DNA of 44,839 nucleotides from positions 1 to 44,839 of the forward strand of contig JAACJP010000078.1 of assembly GCA_013368375.1 (NCBI GenBank). The letters run 5' to 3'. The notes under the pieces are model-generated. The model was not told the DNA's origin, did no database searches, and saw only the letters and a list, made by a program, of their open reading frames with translations. Positions within the stretch are counted from its first letter, which is position 1, and every line of letters begins with the position of its first letter. Positions 1 to 9,963 of this stretch are shown here, piece by piece. The translations under genes and the position numbers were made by a program. This DNA comes from Tricholomella constricta (Eukaryota; Basidiomycota; Agaricomycetes; Agaricales; Lyophyllaceae).

Positions 1-337
1 GCGATCCCGACCCCCGACGCTCCGACCCAAGCGTCGGTGTATATACTTACACACTTCCTGTCGTTCCCATCTCTCCCTGCGCGCGCCCGACGCCGATCCC
101 GACCACCCGACATCCCGACGTCGGCTGTCCCAACTCGTGCCCGTACCCTGAGCCACGAGGATCGGACAGCATCGGGAACGTGTCCATACACGCGCCGCAG
201 ACCATTCCTTGATTATTATGTACAGTACTTGTATATAGTCGGCCCACTGGCATTGGGGATCCTTAGTCTATTCTCTTCGGATTCCCCTCTGCCAGTACGA
301 CTCAGCTCTGCTCGTGAGGTTGCCCTAACACACGCTC
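1..337 (+). pseudogene. degenerate sequence upstream of the YIDD box of the gypsy pol
   Basis: The pol reading frame that is open from base 329 onwards has stops at 149-151, 236-238 and 326-328. The fingers and early palm of reverse transcriptase, expected in the 300 bases before YIDD, cannot be recognised in any frame. The base composition is as rich in CGAC as the rest of the element, so this is probably decayed or rearranged element sequence rather than host DNA. An intron here cannot be excluded but no convincing splice pair was found. Confidence 0.4.
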
Positions 338-2962
338 CCATATATCGATGATGCTCCTATCAAGGGACCCGCGACGTGGTACCCTAACCCCGACACAGGT
401 TTACCGAAAACACATCCCGACAATCCCGACGTACGCCTCGCAATTTGGGAGTTCTTTAATAACGTCAACCGAATTCTCCAACGGATGAAATACTGCGGCG
501 GTACCTTTTCAGGCAAAAAGCTAGTCATATGCGCGCCGCAATTCAAAGTCCTGGGACACGTTTGCACCCCGACCGGTCGCATCCCCGATGCTGACCGCCT
601 CACGCTGTTGCGAAAATGGACATCCTGCGCCACACTGTCGGAACTGCGCGCTTTCTTGGGAACCGTCGGAGTACTGAGAATCTTCGTCAAAAACTTCGCT
701 CACCGCGCGCACCACCTCGTAAAACTAACCCGTAAAGATGCCGTCTTCGAATTCGGGCCCGACCAAATAGCAGCGCAACGCGATATCGTCGAAGCAATCG
801 CAGAAGCTAAGCCCCTTGTCCCCATCGACTACACCTCCGACGACCCCGTTATACTCGCCGTCGATACCTCACACATAGCAGTCGGATTTTACCTCTGTCA
901 GACCGACCCAATCAACCGAACGCGACGCAGATACAACCGCTTCGGCTCCATTACGCTGAACGACCGTGAATCGCGTTTTTCGCAACCCAAACTGGAATTT
1001 TATGGCCTCTTCCGCGCACTCGGAGCCTTGCGGCTCTATGTCATAGGCGTCCGAAACCTGGTCGTCGAAGTCGACGCCCGCTACATCAAAGGCATGCTTT
1101 CCAATCCCGATATCCAACCATCCGCCTCCGTCAATAGATGGATTGTCTCTGTCCTCATGTTCCACTTCGAGCTCGTTCACGTTAAAGGCACCTTCCATGG
1201 TCCCGACGGATTGTCGCGTCGCCCCCGACAGCCCGACGATCCACCCGATACTTATGACGAAGACGAAGCCGACTTTGAGGACTGGGTCGACCGAATGCAA
1301 AGCCTGATGCATATTATACAACCACTGCCCCAACCACCGTCGCCATTACATGTTTACCAGACCTTCGCCCTAGCTCAGATCTCAAGTAAGGAGGAGATGG
1401 TGGCAGCTGACACCGACCCGACGCCACCAGACCCAACGGCTCAAGAACTCGTAACCGACTTTCCGCGACAACCTAAAATCCGCACCGACGACGATACAGG
1501 AATACGCAACCCTAATGCGAACCCGACCGACATGTCATACGATGATATACCTAGGACCGATGCGGCGAAAGCACAGGACCAGCGCATCAACATTGTTAGG
1601 CAATGGTTAACTGACCTCAAACGACCTGATAATATGTCCGATGAACAGTACGCGACCTTCATCCGTTACGCTACGGGTTTCTTCGTAGATGGGACGCGAC
1701 TGTGGCGACGGGACAGACAAGGCGCACACAAGCTAGTCGCCCGACCCGAGACGCGACTGGAGATCTTACGATCGGTCCACGACAACCTCGGACATAAGCG
1801 ATTTTACGCGACCCGCGCGACCCTCCTCGAACGCTTCTGGTGGCCCAACGTTCGAGCCGACGTCGTTTGGTTCGTACAAACTTGCCACATATGCCAGATT
1901 CAACAGACCACCAAAGTCCTTATTCCCCCGACCGTCGCAACACCCGCACCACTGTTCGCGAAGATATATATTGACACCATGCACCTACCGACCTCCAACG
2001 GATTCAAATATATCGTTCAAGGTCGCTGTTCCCTAATCCACTTCCCCAAATGGCGCGCACTGCGAAAAGAAAACAGCCGTACATTGGGCGATTGGATGTA
2101 CGAGGACATCGTCTGCCGCTGGGGTGGACTACGCGAAATTGTCACCGACAATGGACCAGCCTTTATCAAGGCCGCCGAACACCTTACGAAGAAGTACCAC
2201 GTTCACAGCATTCGCATCTCGGGCTATAACTCTAAAGCCAACGGCCTCATCGAACGACCCCACTTCGATGTCCGGCAATCCCTTTTTAAAGCTGCCGACG
2301 GGAATGAAAACAAATGGTCGCAATCCGCCTATTCAGTATTTTGGGCCGAACGTGTTACGATCCGTAAAAGAATGGGATGTTCCCCTTATTACGCCGCAAC
2401 GGGCACCCACCCGCTCCTACCACTCGATATCGTGGAAGCTACGTATATGCAACCCCCGCCCGACTCTGTACTTTCCTCCACCGACCTCTTAACACGTCGC
2501 GCGATCGCCTTACAGAAACGCGCCACTGACCTAGACCGACTACACTCCGACGTCTACGCAGCACGACGGCAAGCGGCGATCCGATTCGAAATCAAACACG
2601 CCAGGACACTCCGTGATTACAACTTTAAACGGGGAGACCTCATCCTCATGCGTAACACCAAAATCGAGAAGTCACTCAATCGAAAAATGCGGCCGCGATA
2701 CTTAGGACCACTTGTCGTCATATCACGAAACCGGGGCGGCGCCTACATACTCTGCGAACTCGACGGCACAGTCTTGCACCGACCCGTAGCAGCATTCCGA
2801 CTCACCCCCTACTTTGCGCGAAACAACATCCCCTTGCCCAATAGCGCTCTAGACATCGACACCAGACGACTCAGAGAACTAGAAGCGACAACGCTCGCCG
2901 ACGACGAAGACCGACCGGAAGTCGTAAGCGACGATTCCGACTCGGCAGAAGAAAAGAATTGA
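329..2962 (+). CDS. pol: Ty3/gypsy pol, 3' part: RT palm/thumb, RNase H, integrase
   Basis: The frame is open from 329 to the TGA at 2960-2962; an ATG-based reading would start at 485 (825 codons), but that start lies inside reverse transcriptase. Seen in order: the RT catalytic YIDD (341-352) followed by APIKGP; the thumb (GHVCTPTGRIPDAD); RNase H with acidic residues in ILAVDTS, PKLEFYG, VEVDARY and HGPDGLS; integrase with an HHCC finger ending CHICQ; the DDE core as YIDTMHL, VTDNGPA and GLIERPH; and a GPY/F-like module (LGPLVVIS) near the C-terminus. This order (RT, RH, IN) is typical of Ty3/gypsy elements, and YIDDxPIKGP is typical of the basidiomycete families I know. The 2.4 kb from 485 on is intact, but stops upstream of YIDD make this copy defective, or depend on an unseen processing event. 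It runs convergently toward the antisense accessory genes. Confidence 0.9.
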   Translation, partial: HTLPYIDDAPIKGPATWYPNPDTGLPKTHPDNPDVRLAIWEFFNNVNRILQRMKYCGGTFSGKKLVICAPQFKVLGHVCTPTGRIPDADRLTLLRKWTSCATLSELRAFLGTVGVLRIFVKNFAHRAHHLVKLTRKDAVFEFGPDQIAAQRDIVEAIAEAKPLVPIDYTSDDPVILAVDTSHIAVGFYLCQTDPINRTRRRYNRFGSITLNDRESRFSQPKLEFYGLFRALGALRLYVIGVRNLVVEVDARYIKGMLSNPDIQPSASVNRWIVSVLMFHFELVHVKGTFHGPDGLSRRPRQPDDPPDTYDEDEADFEDWVDRMQSLMHIIQPLPQPPSPLHVYQTFALAQISSKEEMVAADTDPTPPDPTAQELVTDFPRQPKIRTDDDTGIRNPNANPTDMSYDDIPRTDAAKAQDQRINIVRQWLTDLKRPDNMSDEQYATFIRYATGFFVDGTRLWRRDRQGAHKLVARPETRLEILRSVHDNLGHKRFYATRATLLERFWWPNVRADVVWFVQTCHICQIQQTTKVLIPPTVATPAPLFAKIYIDTMHLPTSNGFKYIVQGRCSLIHFPKWRALRKENSRTLGDWMYEDIVCRWGGLREIVTDNGPAFIKAAEHLTKKYHVHSIRISGYNSKANGLIERPHFDVRQSLFKAADGNENKWSQSAYSVFWAERVTIRKRMGCSPYYAATGTHPLLPLDIVEATYMQPPPDSVLSSTDLLTRRAIALQKRATDLDRLHSDVYAARRQAAIRFEIKHARTLRDYNFKRGDLILMRNTKIEKSLNRKMRPRYLGPLVVISRNRGGAYILCELDGTVLHRPVAAFRLTPYFARNNIPLPNSALDIDTRRLRELEATTLADDEDRPEVVSDDSDSAEEKN
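1382..1399 (+). promoter_or_regulatory. candidate central polypurine tract inside pol
   Basis: The 18 bases TCAAGTAAGGAGGAGATG are identical to the 3' polypurine tract plus the first two LTR bases at 6994-7011. The site lies between RNase H and integrase and codes for SSKEEM in pol. A second internal start of plus-strand DNA is known in lentiviruses and some LTR elements; that it works so here is inference. Confidence 0.45.
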
Positions 2963-3398
2963 TCAAGTTCGCAACGACCGAACATATACCCAGTTCGCAA
3001 CGACCGAACATATACCCTTTTATTTATATCGTATTCGCCCCTTACTCGCCCCCACGCCCTGCCCGACCTTAACCGACCGACCTAACAGAGCCACAGGTTG
3101 ACGCCACCCAGACTCCGACTGGTTCCCTTCGTTTCATTATAGCCCCACTGACGCAATCGTCGCTCCTCATTTATTCACACTTCACACACAGCTCAAAGCC
3201 CCATTCAGTCCTTGGCCCCTCACACCTTAATTCACAAAACAACAAAAGACACAGATATTTTATTTTTTTTTACAGTAACATCGCCCATTTTGCGGGCCTA
3301 CCGAAACACAAACAGCACACAGCGCCAAGAAAAGAAGAAACGCGGCGCGGCCAAGACTCCAATCGCGCGCGCGTCCCGACCCGACCGATCGCTCGCCC
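2963..3398. other. convergent 3' region between pol and the antisense gene, with 26-bp tandem duplication
   Basis: No coding sequence is recognised. Directly after the pol stop a 26-base unit beginning AGTTCGCAACGACCGAAC is repeated exactly twice, at 2966-2991 and 2992-3017. It is followed by an AT-rich stretch (CCTTTTATTTATAT) that could serve 3'-end formation of pol. A run of T at about 3259-3270 lies just past the stop of the antisense gene. Confidence 0.6.
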
Positions 3399-5424
3399 TC
3401 ACCCCTCCACCGTCTCCTCCTCGAAGTCGCTGCCCGCACGTTCGGGACCCTCACCCTCCTCGTCGCTCTCATCACCGTCGGAACCTCGCCCCATGTCGAC
3501 CCCGTCGGTCGCGCGCATTTGGTCGTAGCGGTCTTGGAGAAGCCGGACGGCGACAGTTGTCTCGACAAACTGTTTGTTCAGCGCCGCCAGGTTAGACCGG
3601 AGAATCTCCACCCGCGCTTCCGCCATCTGGGCCTCCTGTACCAAACCACGGAGTAAGGCGTGTCGCGACGACAGCGCCCGCTCCACGTCGGCACGAGAGA
3701 AGCACGCGACCATTGCCGACGTCGCCTCCCGGTCCCGCCCCAACCCAACCAAATCGGCCCCCGTTGGCAGACAAGCACCCTCGGGAACCCGTCCACGCAG
3801 GAGATAGTCAGAACCGAGGAACGGGAGCGCCTCCGACTGTCCCAGTCCCAAGCGCGCGGCAGGAGCACCGATACCAAAGGGCCCGTCGGCCGCATACAGG
3901 CCTTGGCGCGCGTCGGTCGGCGAAGAGACGATCTGCACCTCACCACCAGAATCCTCGACGGTCGGACGCGAAATGGGGCGACGGCACGACCGCGAACCCG
4001 AAGCCTTGCCACCGGAAGCGGCCGACGCGACGCAGCCTTTCGACTGTATCTTGCACCGCGCGCAAGGTCCACTACCCGGTCGTTGGATGCAAGTCTGTCC
4101 AGCGCGCTCACAACGCTTGCACTACCAAAGAACACAAGGGGTCAGAGGAGAGGACAACAGAAAGAACGACCGACTCCACGCACCGGGACGTCGCGCGCAA
4201 TCCAGTCGGGGCACTCCACCTTGAATTCCTCCAGTTTCAACTCCCAGGCGCTCAAATTTGCCGTCGTCCTCCGCTTCTTTCCCTTTTCCGCTACCTCCTC
4301 CACGATCATGACCGACCCATCGTCGTCCTCTCCCGCCACGCGCTTGCGCTTCTTGTCGGCCTCCGGAGCGGCCGACGATGTCGTCGGGGCCGCACCTAAA
4401 ACAGGGATCAGGCGGCGCCCACTCAAAGGACAAAATATGATGGAAGAACGAAACGCAGACTTACCCGACCCTACGGGGCGAGCCGGGGGACGAGGCACCT
4501 ACCAAACGAAATCAGAATGCAAGGGATGCGGCATAGATGAGGGGAACTCACCCCAGGCGCCGCAAGGACGGGCGACGCTGTCGGACGACTCCCACCGACG
4601 GCCGTATACGCTACCTTACGCGCGGTCGCGCTTCTTGCCCCCAACCTTCGAACGCACTGGCGACACCCCTTCCCCGACGACCGCGACCGATGGCCCACCC
4701 AGAGCAACCTCGGAGACAGCGCGTGAAAGGGGCGCAAGAGGGTCCCGCATAGGCTCCTCGACCTCACGAGCCATGCGCGCAGCCATAGCCGCGATACTGG
4801 CAGCCTCCGACACCTGGCGAAAGCCCTCTATCGTCTGCGTGACCACCGGCTCGTCGGGACGTGCTGCGCCGGACAACGGCACAGCGACGCCAGCGGAAGG
4901 AGTGGCAGCTCCAGCAGCGGAAGACAGTACCGCACCCGTCCCGACATCCACGTCCATCGGCCCCGCTCCCTTCATGGCCGTGCCCAGGGTGTCCGAAACC
5001 TCTTCTGGTGCTACCGACTGGGACCCACGCGTACCCGCTTCCGACCCGAGACACAGACGTCGCTGCCGACGTCGGCGATTATACTCGTCCTACACAACAA
5101 AGCGAACGCGTCAGAGAACGAAAGACCGGGGAAAAGTCAGCTTTCCAAACGCACCTCGGGGCGCAGGCCTGCGAATTGCACACTCCACTCGCCATCCGCA
5201 CTAATCGCAGCCCAGATTGTGGCCAGAGCCTCCTCCTCGTCACGCCAGACCTGCCGTTCACCGCCATCCACCTGAGAGCGCAGGGACTCGACGCCTTCCA
5301 GAATGTCCTCCAGGACAACAGCGCGCCTCGTACGCGACGCGTCACTGGGGAGCGAACGCCAGTCCTCCCAGTCCTTCCCTAGGTTCTCTAACACGAGTGC
5401 GAAGTCAGGAGTGGCAGGAGACAT
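3399..5424 (-). CDS. antisense accessory gene B: Zn2Cys6-type cluster protein within the gypsy element
   Basis: Spliced gene on the strand opposite to pol. Exon 1 (5424-5155, 90 codons) begins MSPATPDF and contains DWEDWRSLP. Intron 5090-5154 has a GTGCGT donor, CTGAC branch and TAG acceptor. Exon 2 starts at 5089 with DEYNRRRRQRRL. The splicing of 4552-4660 is unresolved. Further clear introns are 4499-4551 (GTGAGT), 4396-4464 (GTAAGT) and 4122-4183 (GTGCGT, CTGAC branch, TAG). The last exon (4121-3399) opens with six cysteines spaced C-X2-C-X6-C-X8-C-X2-C-X6-C (4121-4032), the spacing of fungal Zn(II)2Cys6 clusters, after a basic KKRKR stretch and the segment WELKLEEF. It then has a low-complexity linker, a coiled-coil-like helix (from ADVERALSSRHALL) and an acidic tail. 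Frame is kept across the last intron, which supports the model. Function unknown; nucleic-acid binding is only inferred from the cluster and basic stretches. Confidence 0.72.
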
Positions 5425-5835
5425 GACGGGGAGACGGGGGAAAGAGAAAGAAAGAAATGAACCAAGACGCGCCAACAAAATTGTTCGCACCGCCACACCC
5501 TTCCCACGCCACACACGCGCAACGCCCAGGCCTGACTGAGGACAGTCAGCAGTTCAAGTAAGGAGGAGAGGAGACGGCGTGGCGCACACATGGCGCCCAC
5601 ATGGACCAACAACATCACATGACCAAACACCTCAGCGAAGAGTGGTGCAAAACTGTCTAACCCGGACACGATCGGCGACGCATGATAAAAATGAACAAAA
5701 CATTGCACTGGTCGGCGGCCGACAGGAAACAAAAGAAACGCGGCCCAATTTTTGGGCACGACGGCAACGAATACAAAAGGATATACATAAGCGAAACAAG
5801 CAACTAGACCGACCAGACACCAACGTCCCAAGTCC
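5425..5835 (-). promoter_or_regulatory. spacer between the two antisense genes, with an internal polypurine-tract copy
   Basis: This spacer must contain the promoter of antisense gene B and the 3' end of gene A. It holds TCAAGTAAGGAGGAGA at 5554-5569, preceded by GACAGTCAGCAGT; the true 3' tract at 6994 is preceded by GACAGTCGGTAGT. The shared flank means that the polypurine tract was copied together with the antisense gene module. No other coding region is supported here. Confidence 0.55.
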
Positions 5836-6834
5836 TCAAGCACCGTCGCCGACGTTCCCGCCCTCGTCACTTTTGTCACCATCTTTGAGATCCCCACTCC
5901 CGTCGTGTTCTTCGACCTCACTTTCCGCGCTATCCCCTAGAACCTCGCCAACTAACTCGGTACGACGCGCCCGGAGTACGTCTAAAGCGGTCGACGTCGC
6001 CACAACCTGCTGATAAAGCTGTCGAATCGACAAGCGCAGGACCTCCTGTCGCGACTCAAGGACATGGGATTCGCGAATCAAAGACTGAAGGAAGGAGCGG
6101 CGAGTTGACAAAGCACGCCTCACGTCGACGAGATCGAAGCGCGACACAACCGACAAAGGCTGCACGGAGTGCGATTCGGGCGAGTCTTCATCACGAAAAC
6201 TGTCGGAGACCACAGGCGAGGACTTAGCGACTTGTTCCACCGCGAGGCGACGTGCGATAACCACCAGGCCGCGACCCTGGACCAAGGGAACCTCTCCTAG
6301 GAGGGCATCGCCCCCCGGGTGCATGTCGCACGGACCCTCCTGACCCTCCGACTCCTGGCGCCCGTCGTCAACGAGATCCCGTTTACGTCTACCAATGACG
6401 GGCGGTGACGCGATATGGGCAGGTTCCTCGCCTGTCGCTTTATCTAAAACATCCGCCAAACGAAGTCGCCGCACGCGACGGCGGCGCGTATAATCATCCT
6501 AGAAATCGGAATAAAGGCACCAATCGGACCACGAAGACACAATGAAACAGGCGCCTAGACGTACTTCCGGGCTCCAATCCCTGAAACGGGCGGACCACTC
6601 GACGTCGTGCGAAATGACCGCCCATAGGTCGGCGAAGGCAGCGTCTTCGTTAGGCCACTCCCACCGCTCAGACGCCGCGTCCTGGCCCCTTAACACTTCG
6701 ATACCATCCAAAATGTTCTCTATGAGAGAAGTGCACTCTTCACGACCAGTGTCGATAGGGAGCGAACGCCAAGCGGCCCAGTCATCGTCGAGATTCCAGA
6801 CGACCTTCCCAAAATCGGTAGGAGGACGGGACAT
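5836..6834 (-). CDS. antisense accessory gene A: shorter paralogue of gene B without the cysteine cluster
   Basis: Two exons on the strand opposite to pol: 6834-6565 (90 codons) and 6498-5836, giving about 310 residues. The intron 6499-6564 has a GTACGT donor and TAG acceptor. Exon 1 aligns with gene B without gaps: NLDDDWAAWRSLP against NLGKDWEDWRSLP, both ending in PE at the same splice point, and exon 2 starts DDYTRRRRVRRL against DEYNRRRRQRRL. The C-terminal part (RFDLVDVRRALSTRRSFL and the following helix) matches gene B's ADVERALSSRHALL region. The WELK segment and the six-cysteine cluster of gene B are absent. The 3' end is acidic. The spacing, splice phase and exon length shared with gene B make chance ORFs very unlikely. 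Function is unknown. Confidence 0.72.
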
Positions 6835-6993
6835 TGTAATAAAGAAGACCACGAACGGAAGGGGTATAAAACCGAATCGGACTCGTCACCAGGGCCGTAC
6901 GCACCGCCACCCCCTCTGCATCGCTTCATACAACACCATGCCAACTAGAAGGCCGATCTGGAACCGCGAAGCCGACTAGGGACAGTCGGTAGT

Positions 6994-7009
6994 TCAAGTA
7001 AGGAGGAGA
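6994..7009 (+). promoter_or_regulatory. 3' polypurine tract of the left gypsy element
   Basis: TCAAGTAAGGAGGAGA ends exactly where the LTR begins (TGATATG at 7010). In LTR elements this position primes plus-strand DNA synthesis. Confidence 0.75.
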
Positions 7010-7992
7010 TGATATGCACCCTCTTCGACTGGTCACCGATCTGACGTCCCGACCACTGTAAACCGCCCAAAAGACGCACGCGACAACATCGACCGACTCA
7101 CCGACTAACCCGCCGACCAACTCCCGACCGCACGCGACCTACCCGACTCGGCCGACCTAGTTCTAGGGCGCCGGCGATCGGAGTAACCATGTAGTCACCA
7201 AGCGACCACGCACGTTCATCTGTCAAAACGTCAAACCCCCGACTTGGCGCCTTACCCATGACGCATTAACCGACAAAGCCACTCCGTCTCCTATTCACGG
7301 CACAGATCCGACTAACTCACGGAGTCCCGTAATCGCCGACTGCCCTGATCACGTATCCGATCCGACACTAGTATCCGATCAATAACGCGCCACACTCGAC
7401 TTGTCCTCAGAAAAACGCCGCGCGGCGCCAGACTTGGCGACAACCTAACGCGAAACACCTGCATGGTCGCACTAAGAGTCGGTGATCTGGCTTTACCATA
7501 TAAACAATCCCATGTAGTACCTACCGTTCTCCAGTGAATTATAGCCCGTATTTTCCCTCACGTTCAGAGTTAATAGCTCAAAAACCATCGTCTTCGCCGT
7601 CTCCGCACCGTCCTCATCGTATAAACCCGTCACAAACCGCTGTGACCGTCGCCACTGTAGTAAATCTCGTAAACCGCCGTATCTGTTCGCCCGTAACCGC
7701 CGCCCGAACCCGTGAGTTCTCCGTTTTAGCATCGTTTGTCTCGTTGTCGCGTCACCGACATCAACAGTCGCGTCGCCGACCCGTTCCAGCCGGGAACTAT
7801 CGCATACGGTCGCGCTCGTCGCATCGTCGTCGGTTCGACTAATATCGAGTCGGGTCGTCTTTACCTTCGTCCAGACCATCCTTTTAGCCCTACACACTGG
7901 TGTGTTTGGGAACTTTTAACACTTCTCGCCCCCTATAGTTGTTAGTTGTTTTGTTGTTGCGTACAGCACCCACAGGCCTTCTAGCGCTATCA
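7010..7992 (+). repeat. 3' LTR of the left Ty3/gypsy element (983 bp)
   Basis: It starts TGATA directly after the polypurine tract and ends TATCA, a perfect 5-bp terminal inverted repeat of the TG...CA type. The distal half (about 7500-7992) is clearly similar, roughly 80-85% by eye, to 43615-44075, the 5' LTR of the right-hand element. An ATATAAAC box lies at about 7497. The proximal part is dominated by CGAC/CCGAC words. Small ORFs inside are not credible genes. The 5' LTR is outside the window, so age from LTR divergence and the target-site duplication cannot be judged. Confidence 0.85.
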
Positions 7993-8290
7993 CCGAATTA
8001 CTGTCTGAGTCGCAGCATAGAATAGCATTCTGAAGTTGATACATAACATTGAAAATTGCAGTGGAGGAGCTTGAGCAAACTAAAGTGAGGGTCCCGATTA
8101 TCGCGAAATCATTAGATGAACTGGTTCGGGCCCTGCGTTTGTTTGGCGCTCGGCAGAGCTTAAATTTCGGGTTTGACCGTCGGTTAGCAAGCTGGTCTGT
8201 CCCTGTTGCCATACATTTGGCCGAAACGGCCTCCAGTTGTGAAAAGAGAGGTAGGCCTTTATGGCCATGTCCGGGCTTACAATAGCTGTT
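7993..8290. other. host DNA between the gypsy LTR and the DIRS-like element
   Basis: About 300 bases that belong to neither element. No gene or conserved motif is recognised. It ends at the left insertion point of the tyrosine-recombinase element (AATAGCTGT before TTGTCTGC). Confidence 0.6.
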
Positions 8291-8464
8291 TGTCTGCTAA
8301 GGCTTCGTAAGCTTGCGCACGTTAGCCTAAGCTTAGATAAGGCTTACGCGTACACGAAATTTCGCCACTCTTACTTAGTAATCCTATTTATCCGGTCTGT
8401 TGTGCTGGTTGTGAGACATCTTTCTCACAACCGCGTTCACCCATCATCTCGAGAATTTTATCTA
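8291..8464 (+). repeat. split direct repeat A1 (174 bp)
   Basis: Identical by eye to 13924-14097 and 19557-19730. It begins TGTCTGCTAAGG and ends GAATTTTATCTA. It contains alternating AAGGCTT and TAAGCTT words and a perfect stem-loop near its 3' end. As the leader of the gag transcript it probably carries the promoter and 5' UTR. Confidence 0.88.
8407..8432 (+). promoter_or_regulatory. perfect 10-bp hairpin in the gag leader
   Basis: GGTTGTGAGA pairs exactly with TCTCACAACC around a CATCTT loop, 37 bases before the gag ATG. The same hairpin is present at 14040-14065 and 19673-19698. It could act in RNA packaging, translation or strand transfer; which one is not shown by the sequence. Confidence 0.6.
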
Positions 8465-8469
8465 AATAA

Positions 8470-9963
8470 ATGCCCACTCAGCTCTCCAATGCCGGTATTC
8501 CGGGTCCCATTCCCGAGGAGTTCGACTTTGATGTGCACATCACACCTCCCGTAGTGCTGATGGTGCCTGAAATCCCTCTTCAGACCCGAGTCGAGCGGAA
8601 CGTACAGATCGAGAAGTTCAATAATCAAAGCACCTTCAAAACTATCACGGCCAAGGAAACTCCTTGTCCCCGACCTGAGGATCTGGACATCGGCCCTCCC
8701 CTCAAGCATGGATACGCTTTCACGGACGACGAGTTTAAGGAACTTATCGAGAGCGAGGCTCTCTGCGCTAGCCTGAGCCCGCTTCCGGTGGCCCTCGTCA
8801 GATACATTGAAGGTGAACGCGCCCGCTCGAAAAAGGTCGCTGAGGTGGGCAGGCAGCTAGAGAAGGAGAAAGAAAAGGAGAATGAGACCAAGATGCGTAC
8901 TCGTTTGCTTGGCAGTATGCAACTCGTTGATCCGGTCAAGCGGGTCCCCGCTCAACGGGACCGGATCAGCATCCCGACTACTTATCTGCTTTGCATCAAA
9001 AACAAGATGTGCCCACCGCTCAACTTTTTCACTAATGAGCACATCGAAACGGTCAACTACTCTCCTCAAGACGTCCACTTCAAGGTCTTGCGCCCTTGGG
9101 CCGACGAAGACTCTTCGGAGAAGGTTCAACTCTTGGACATGCCCAAGATGATCAGCCTCTGGGGTTCGGACGACTCTTCGAGCTGTCTCACCCCTTTCCG
9201 CTTCGTTGAAGCATCTAACAACCTCCTCACGGCCTTGGAACTCCTCTGTAGCCCCTCGACGCCAGCCTCGTCTACTCTTGGCTCGGCATCCTCGGCCGCA
9301 CCTCTTTCGGATGTCTCTTACGCCACAGAGTATAAGAAACATCGGGACTTCTTTGTCCAGCTCGACAACTTCGAGCTGACTTATCCGGATTGGTATCCAT
9401 TCGAGATCAAGGCACGTAGAGATATTTTCAAAGGAGTACTTTTTGATTGGGATGCATACGCTTCTGAGGTTCTTATGCGTGTACGCCTCGGAGAACTTGA
9501 GCGCGAGTGACGCCCTCGCTTCCCGGCCAGCTTCCCGGCCAATAAGCGCCCCTCGGACCACGAGTACAACACGCCCAACAAGTCCCCTCGCCTGCACCGT
9601 AACGAAGCCTCGTCCTCCTCTTCCAACCCTCGCCAGTCCTTTCGGTCTGGATCGACCAGGGTCCCTCAATGTCTCATATGCGCCAAGGGTCACTCCTACC
9701 GAGACCATCCCTCCGGCACCTCGGCCTTCGAGGATGGGAAGCCGTTCTTCTCGCGCTATCGGGACAACGCCCTCTGGACTTCAAAGCCCTACAAAGGAAA
9801 CACGACCAAAAGAATCTGCACGTTGTTTAACCTCAACAGGTTCTGCGACAACCGTCACGGACCGGACGCAATTCACGCCTGTTCATTATGCGGAGCTCAG
9901 CACGCAGCCTTTGAGCGTAGTTCCGCGTGTGATCGGACCTTTGACGGCTTTATTCAAGCCTGA
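8470..9963 (+). CDS. gag-like protein, unit 1, interrupted by in-frame UGA
   Basis: ATG at 8470 (MPTQLSNAGIPGP). The frame reaches a TGA at 9508-9510 after 346 codons, then stays open in the same frame for 150 more codons to the TGA at 9961-9963. The downstream part holds cysteine/histidine clusters of gag type: CLICAKGH, RICTLFN, HACSLCGAQH. The upstream part has a charged helix (about residues 118-140) and a conserved-looking segment NFELTYPDWYPFEIKARR just before the UGA. Together they form one gag of about 496 residues, as in related basidiomycete elements, whose zinc-knuckle half follows directly. The UGA may be read through (UGA C context), removed by a 66-nt in-frame intron (9481-9546, GTACGC donor, weak AAG acceptor), or be a null mutation. 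Binds element RNA in the particle by family analogy. Confidence 0.75.

Noticed and set aside
3660..5204. Plus-strand frame of 514 codons within the gypsy element
   Set aside because: It is highly basic and lies opposite the better supported, spliced antisense gene B with its homologous partner; a shadow of GC-rich coding sequence.
7534..7945. Ser/Arg-rich frames inside the left LTR
   Set aside because: They lie in an LTR, have no domain, and the matching part of the right LTR does not keep them intact.
8219..8266. Two GGCCN5GGCC words (SfiI-like) within 48 bases, as in cDNA-cloning adaptors
   Set aside because: The inner bases do not match the usual adaptor sites and the surroundings look like normal genomic DNA.
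8857..9708. Minus-strand frame of 283 codons across gag
   Set aside because: Shadow frame opposite the gag coding sequence; no recognisable features, and repeated only because the unit is repeated.
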